This document shows, piece after piece, positions 5,489-8,923 of a stretch of 8,923 nt of DNA. The stretch is taken from positions 5,299 through 14,221 of the forward strand of contig DGYW01000044.1 in assembly GCA_002396805.1 (NCBI GenBank), in the 5' to 3' direction. The position numbers and the translations under genes are program-made. Below the pieces are notes generated by a model. That model worked only from the letters and a program-made list of their open reading frames with translations, was not told where the DNA came from and made no database searches. Each line of letters starts with the position of its first letter. Position 1 is the stretch's first letter. Source of the stretch: Firmicutes bacterium UBA4996. Its GTDB lineage: Bacteria; Bacillota; Limnochordia; Darwinibacteriales; Darwinibacteriaceae.

Positions 5489-6778
5489 ATGCCAAAACTT
5501 TTGGTGTTCTGTATCGACGCACTATGCGCGTCCGACATAGAGTTTATGAGGACATTGCCTAATTTTGGCCAAATCCTCAGGCATGGTGCTTTAGTCGAAA
5601 AAGTGGAACCTGTTTTTCCAGCGCTAACCTATTGCTGTCACACGTCAATTCTTACCGGGACCTATGTGGGGCGCCATGGAATCGTCCATAATGAGATGCT
5701 CACTCGCGGCGGAAAACGTGGCGCACCCTGGTATAGCCTTAAGCAGCAAATTAGTGGGAAGACTCTATTGGATGAAGCTCGCGAGCAGGGGCTGACAACT
5801 TGTTCACTTGCGTGGCCTGTTTCGGGTGCTGCAGATTATGATTTTAACATGCCCATGATCGTTCCCTACAGTTATCAAGGGTATGAGCCCGAAAAGTGGC
5901 TTGTGGGAACAGCCACCGCTAATCTCATGGAGCGCTATTTCTACAAACACGGACGTTACCTTAAAGGTCCAACTCGCAGTTTAGATCTGTTCACCATGGC
6001 TCTAGCCCTGGATATTCTCGAAGACTATGAGCAACCAGATGTGATGCTGGTTAAGATGTGCGATCTAGATGGGGTTAGACACATGCATGGTGTCTACCAT
6101 GACAAGACCCGACAACAGTTGCGCACACATGATGAAGAACTAGGAGCCATCTTGGAAAGTCTACGTCGCCAAGGGACACTTGACGATACGAATCTTGTGG
6201 TTTTGGGAGATCATGGGCAAACGGATATCAATGATGTTCTATTTATGAACCTTTTGCTGAAAGAGCATGGGTTTTTGCAAACGGACGAGGCAGGGAATTT
6301 AGTCTCCTTTGATGCCTTTTGTCACTCAGCGCGGCTTACTGCATTTATTGAGCTCCGCGACCCAGAGGATTCAGAGCTAGTACAGAGGACCCGTGAATTT
6401 TTAGAAAGTTTGCGTACAGACCCAGAGATCCAGCTGGATCTCGTTTTGGATGCCAAGGAAGCTGAAAGAGAATATGGACTTGTAGGTCCCTTTGATTTTG
6501 TGATTGAGAGCAGATTGCCCATTTCCTTTGACGAACGTACTCGGGGAGATTCTATCTGGGGTAGTCTGACCCCTGATTATCACATGGTGGCTGCCACGCA
6601 CGGTGGCAGCCCCAGACGTCAAGAGTTAACTACATTCTTTGCCTGTGGTCCATCAATCCAACCAACGGTTGTGGAAGACCCTCGGTCCATGGTCGATTTG
6701 GCACCTACAATGGCCAATATGCTCGGATTCTCAATGACTGATATTGACGGCGTACCGATAAAGGAGATCTTGAGGTGA
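5489..6778 (+). CDS. Alkaline-phosphatase-superfamily phosphodiesterase (NPP/type I phosphodiesterase-like), cytoplasmic
   Basis: A 429-residue enzyme of the nucleotide pyrophosphatase/phosphodiesterase branch (Phosphodiest, PF01663-like). The two-metal site can be followed along the chain: D10 in LLVFCIDAL, the nucleophile T47 in FPALT followed by HTSILTGTYVGRHGI, D194 and H198 in CDLDGVRHMHG, D241 and H242 in VVLGDHGQTD, and H371 in ATHGGSPRRQEL. All seven expected ligands appear present. The N-terminus begins directly with the first catalytic strand and has no signal peptide, so the enzyme should act in the cytoplasm on imported substrate. Many homologues are exported, so this matters for the pathway model. 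It lies between the receptor and ATPase genes, 4 bp upstream of the latter. The reaction could be hydrolysis of a phosphodiester, a phosphonate (the related phosphonoacetate hydrolase shares the fold) or another phosphoryl compound. Sequence motifs alone do not settle this. Confidence 0.9.
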   Translation: MPKLLVFCIDALCASDIEFMRTLPNFGQILRHGALVEKVEPVFPALTYCCHTSILTGTYVGRHGIVHNEMLTRGGKRGAPWYSLKQQISGKTLLDEAREQGLTTCSLAWPVSGAADYDFNMPMIVPYSYQGYEPEKWLVGTATANLMERYFYKHGRYLKGPTRSLDLFTMALALDILEDYEQPDVMLVKMCDLDGVRHMHGVYHDKTRQQLRTHDEELGAILESLRRQGTLDDTNLVVLGDHGQTDINDVLFMNLLLKEHGFLQTDEAGNLVSFDAFCHSARLTAFIELRDPEDSELVQRTREFLESLRTDPEIQLDLVLDAKEAEREYGLVGPFDFVIESRLPISFDERTRGDSIWGSLTPDYHMVAATHGGSPRRQELTTFFACGPSIQPTVVEDPRSMVDLAPTMANMLGFSMTDIDGVPIKEILR

Positions 6779-6782
6779 TGTT

Positions 6783-7847
6783 GTGCAGATAACGCTAAAA
6801 AACTTGACAAAACGTTTCGGCGATACGGTCGCGGTGGACAACCTTTCTATTACATTAGCTAGTGGTAAGCTTACCGCTTTGCTTGGTCCTTCTGGGTGTG
6901 GGAAAACAACCACCCTAAATATGCTCTCAGGCATCGTACCGGTTTCCAGCGGGAAGTTGTTCTTTGATGATCAAGATGTGACTGGCCTCCCACCTGAAAA
7001 ACGCGGCATTGGCCTTGTCTTTCAGAACTACTCCCTCTATCCCCATATGACAGTGCTCCAAAATATTTGTTTTCCCATGGAGATGAACAAGATACCCAAA
7101 AAAGAGCGTTTGGCAAGGGCCCAAGAGCTCGCGGAACTGGTGCATATTACGCCGCTGTTGAAACGGAGACCCTCAGAGCTCTCTGGGGGCCAACAGCAAC
7201 GGGTTGCTATCGCTCGGGCCTTGGCTAAAGACCCAGAGGTATTACTCCTAGACGAACCCTTATCTAACCTCGATGCTAAGCTGCGCATTGAGATGCGGGA
7301 AGAGATTCGGCGCATCCAACGTGAATCAAAGATAACAACCGTGTTCGTAACGCATGATCAAGAGGAAGCCAGTAGTATAGCAGATGAGGTTGTACTGTTA
7401 AAAAATGGAGTATTACAACAGCAAGGAACCGCTAGATTACTCTACGAAGAACCACAGAATCTTTTTGTGGCTGACTTTCTAGGGACACCACCCATTAATA
7501 AGTTAACAGGGAAGGTTGCAGGCAATCAGATTTTGCTAGATGGTAGCGACATTAAAATTTCCGTACGACTCGATGGGAAGCTCAAAGATGGCCTACCAGT
7601 TATTTTGGCAGTGCGGGCAGAAAGCGTCGTTGCCCAACCACAAGAACCTCAGTTCGAAGCGTCGGTCATCGAGCGCTACGCAATGGGCAAAGATGAGCTG
7701 ATTCGCTTTTGTGTAGGCAGCGAGCAGCAGATGCGAGTCTTTGTCCCCAGTGAAATCACCGTGAGCGAAGGGGAGACGGTGTCTCTAGCGTTGAAGACCC
7801 GAGGCGTGTTTTTGTTTGACGCCGAGAGTGGGGAGAGATACGCATGA
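6783..7847 (+). CDS. ugpC: ABC importer ATP-binding protein, UgpC/MalK/MsmK type
   Basis: A 354-residue ATPase of the CUT1 importer family. The ATPase domain (1-235) has Walker A GPSGCGKTT at 35-43, Q-loop Q81 in LVFQNYSLYPHMTV, signature LSGGQQQR at 133-140, Walker B VLLLDEP at 153-159, D-loop SNLDAKL and the H-loop H191 in FVTHDQEEA. The C-terminal ~120 residues (DFLGTPPINK onward) are the TOBE/OB-fold regulatory region typical of MalK and UgpC. The start is GTG at 6783, with AGGTG (6773-6777) ahead of it; the ATG at 6779 is in another frame and stops after four codons. The gene begins 4 bp after the phosphodiesterase stop, and its TGA overlaps the next ATG by 4 bases. The symbol ugpC reflects family only. 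Some MalK-type ATPases serve several transporters, but this one sits with its own permeases. Confidence 0.93.
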   Translation: MQITLKNLTKRFGDTVAVDNLSITLASGKLTALLGPSGCGKTTTLNMLSGIVPVSSGKLFFDDQDVTGLPPEKRGIGLVFQNYSLYPHMTVLQNICFPMEMNKIPKKERLARAQELAELVHITPLLKRRPSELSGGQQQRVAIARALAKDPEVLLLDEPLSNLDAKLRIEMREEIRRIQRESKITTVFVTHDQEEASSIADEVVLLKNGVLQQQGTARLLYEEPQNLFVADFLGTPPINKLTGKVAGNQILLDGSDIKISVRLDGKLKDGLPVILAVRAESVVAQPQEPQFEASVIERYAMGKDELIRFCVGSEQQMRVFVPSEITVSEGETVSLALKTRGVFLFDAESGERYA

Positions 7848-8749
7848 GGAGAACGAAAGAGCGGGAGCACGTTACAGCCCGAACGCTGATTGAGCCGATT
7901 GTATACTTACTTCCTTTTTTAATTGGCTTAGCACTATTTACCATCTATCCTTTCGTGAACGTCTTTGTGATTTCGTTTAAGGAAAACTACAGTTTCATGA
8001 CGGGCAAGTTCAGCTCTGTGGGCTTCGGTAATTATGTGAAAATTTTTGCCGATCCGAACTTCATAAACGGGTTAAAAAATACCGGACTATACGTGTTATT
8101 CGTGGTTCCCATAGCAACAGTACTCTCTTTGCTCGTGGCCACCTTACTGAACTCTAACATTAAACTTAAGGCACTTTTTCAAACAGCCTTTTTTATGCCT
8201 ATGGTCACATCCATCACTGCTGTGGGTCTGGTTTGGAAGTGGATGTTCAACTACGATTACGGCCTAATCAACTACTTTCTCTCGTTTTTCAACGTTCAGG
8301 CCATTAATTGGTTGAATAACCCTAAGTACAATCTAGCTGCCTTAATCATCTACGGGATCTGGAACATGATGCCCTTTACGATCATTCTTTTGCTAGCGGG
8401 ATATCAAAATATTAACCCGCAATACTATACAGCGGCACGTGTGGATGGGGCCAAGCCGATTCGCATCTTTTTTAGAATTACCATACCTTTGTTAGCTCCA
8501 ACACTCGGCTTGACTTTGATTGTTAATATGATCTCCGCCTCGAAGGTGTTCACGGAACTTTTCCCTCTGTTTAACGGCAATCCTGGCGCAGCCTATTCTC
8601 TTTATACCATCGTCTACTTTTTGTACGATAAGTTCTACAAACAGTGGCAACTTGGGCTGGCGGCGGCTAGTGCTGTCGTATTGTTTTTAATCGTACTCCT
8701 ATTTACCATCATCCAGCTTGTCATTCAGCGTAAATGGAAGAATTATTGA
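7844..8749 (+). CDS. ugpA: ABC importer permease, UgpA/MalF type
   Basis: A 301-residue inner-membrane permease of the CUT1 family (COG1175). Six membrane segments are evident at about 17-43, 77-104, 108-134, 161-187, 218-237 and 266-292. The cytoplasmic EAA loop, YYTAARVDGAKPIRIFFRI followed by TIPLL (about 194-216), is the docking site for the ATPase. The early 'YLLPFLIGLALFTIYPFVNVFVISF' region is typical of this subunit. Its ATG overlaps the ATPase stop (ATGA), and GGGGAG lies 8 nt upstream, so the two genes are translationally coupled. It would pair with the next permease to form the channel. The symbol is by family resemblance and does not prove glycerol-phosphate transport. Confidence 0.93.
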   Translation: MRRTKEREHVTARTLIEPIVYLLPFLIGLALFTIYPFVNVFVISFKENYSFMTGKFSSVGFGNYVKIFADPNFINGLKNTGLYVLFVVPIATVLSLLVATLLNSNIKLKALFQTAFFMPMVTSITAVGLVWKWMFNYDYGLINYFLSFFNVQAINWLNNPKYNLAALIIYGIWNMMPFTIILLLAGYQNINPQYYTAARVDGAKPIRIFFRITIPLLAPTLGLTLIVNMISASKVFTELFPLFNGNPGAAYSLYTIVYFLYDKFYKQWQLGLAAASAVVLFLIVLLFTIIQLVIQRKWKNY

Positions 8750-8759
8750 GGTGGTGGCT

Positions 8760-8923
8760 ATGAAGACTTTCAAACATACGGTAGTCTACCTAATTTTGCT
8801 CCTGGGGGCACTAGTCATGGTGTTCCCGTTTTTCTGGATGCTCGTGTCGTCACTTAAAACTGCAGCTGAGGTCAATACTACACCTCCGACCTTTTGGCCC
8901 CAAAATCTCATGTTTGAGAATTA
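8760..8923 (+). CDS. ugpE: ABC importer permease, UgpE/MalG type (partial, 3' end outside window)
   Basis: Only the first 54 codons are present. They begin MKTFKHTVVYLILLLGALVM and continue VFPFFWMLVSSLK, followed by a segment ending in PPTFWPQN. This is the characteristic N-terminus of MalG/UgpE-type permeases (COG0395): one membrane span, then 'P..WM...SLK', then a 'P..W.P' stretch. The ATG at 8760 is preceded by AGGTGG and lies 10 bp after the stop of the first permease. The EAA loop and the rest of the gene lie beyond the window, so completeness cannot be judged. Further catabolic genes may follow. Confidence 0.9.
   Translation, partial: MKTFKHTVVYLILLLGALVMVFPFFWMLVSSLKTAAEVNTTPPTFWPQNLMFEN

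Noticed and set aside
7037..7315. 92-codon open frame on the minus strand inside ugpC
   Set aside because: It is complementary to conserved ABC motifs and rich in Ser and Arg, as expected for an antisense shadow.

Overview
The window looks like a chromosomal segment from a Bacillota-type (Firmicutes-like) bacterium. The evidence is strong purine-rich Shine-Dalgarno sites, frequent GTG starts, short intergenic gaps, rho-independent terminators, and protein families (MurR/RpiR regulator, CUT1-type sugar ABC transporter) common in that group. The genus cannot be named from the sequence. All genes lie on the + strand. No RNA gene, insertion sequence, CRISPR array or phage gene was seen.

Layout. 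(1) 1-1337: the end of an operon. It holds the C-terminus of a small unrecognised protein, possibly with an NTF2-like fold, and a drug/lipid-exporter-type ABC ATPase that overlaps it by 4 bases. A terminator starts inside the last codons of the ATPase gene. (2) 1338-3238: an intergenic region with a plausible promoter, then a hypothetical protein (Tudor/PcrA-C-terminus-like domain, coiled coil, unknown C-terminal domain), then a MurR/RpiR-family regulator, closed by a clear terminator. (3) 3239-8923: a promoter region with an extended -10 and a perfect 12-bp AT palindrome, followed by a tightly packed operon that runs off the right edge. Its order is HAD phosphatase, extracellular solute-binding protein, cytoplasmic alkaline-phosphatase-superfamily phosphodiesterase, UgpC/MalK-type ATPase, UgpA/MalF-type permease, and UgpE/MalG-type permease (partial).

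How the genes may work together (inference). The CUT1-type transporter imports a solute. The phosphodiesterase has no signal peptide and would cleave the imported compound in the cytoplasm. The HAD enzyme would remove phosphate from the product. The upstream RpiR protein, whose SIS domain normally binds phosphosugars, would adjust expression to an intermediate. This parallels the enterobacterial ugp operon, where UgpBAEC imports glycerol-3-phosphate and glycerophosphodiesters and UgpQ hydrolyses the diesters. Here an unrelated metal-dependent hydrolase sits in the UgpQ role, a HAD phosphatase is added, and an RpiR regulator lies next door. The substrate is unknown. A sugar- or polyol-containing phosphodiester, or a phosphonate, would fit. 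This operon is the best candidate in the window for an undescribed pathway.
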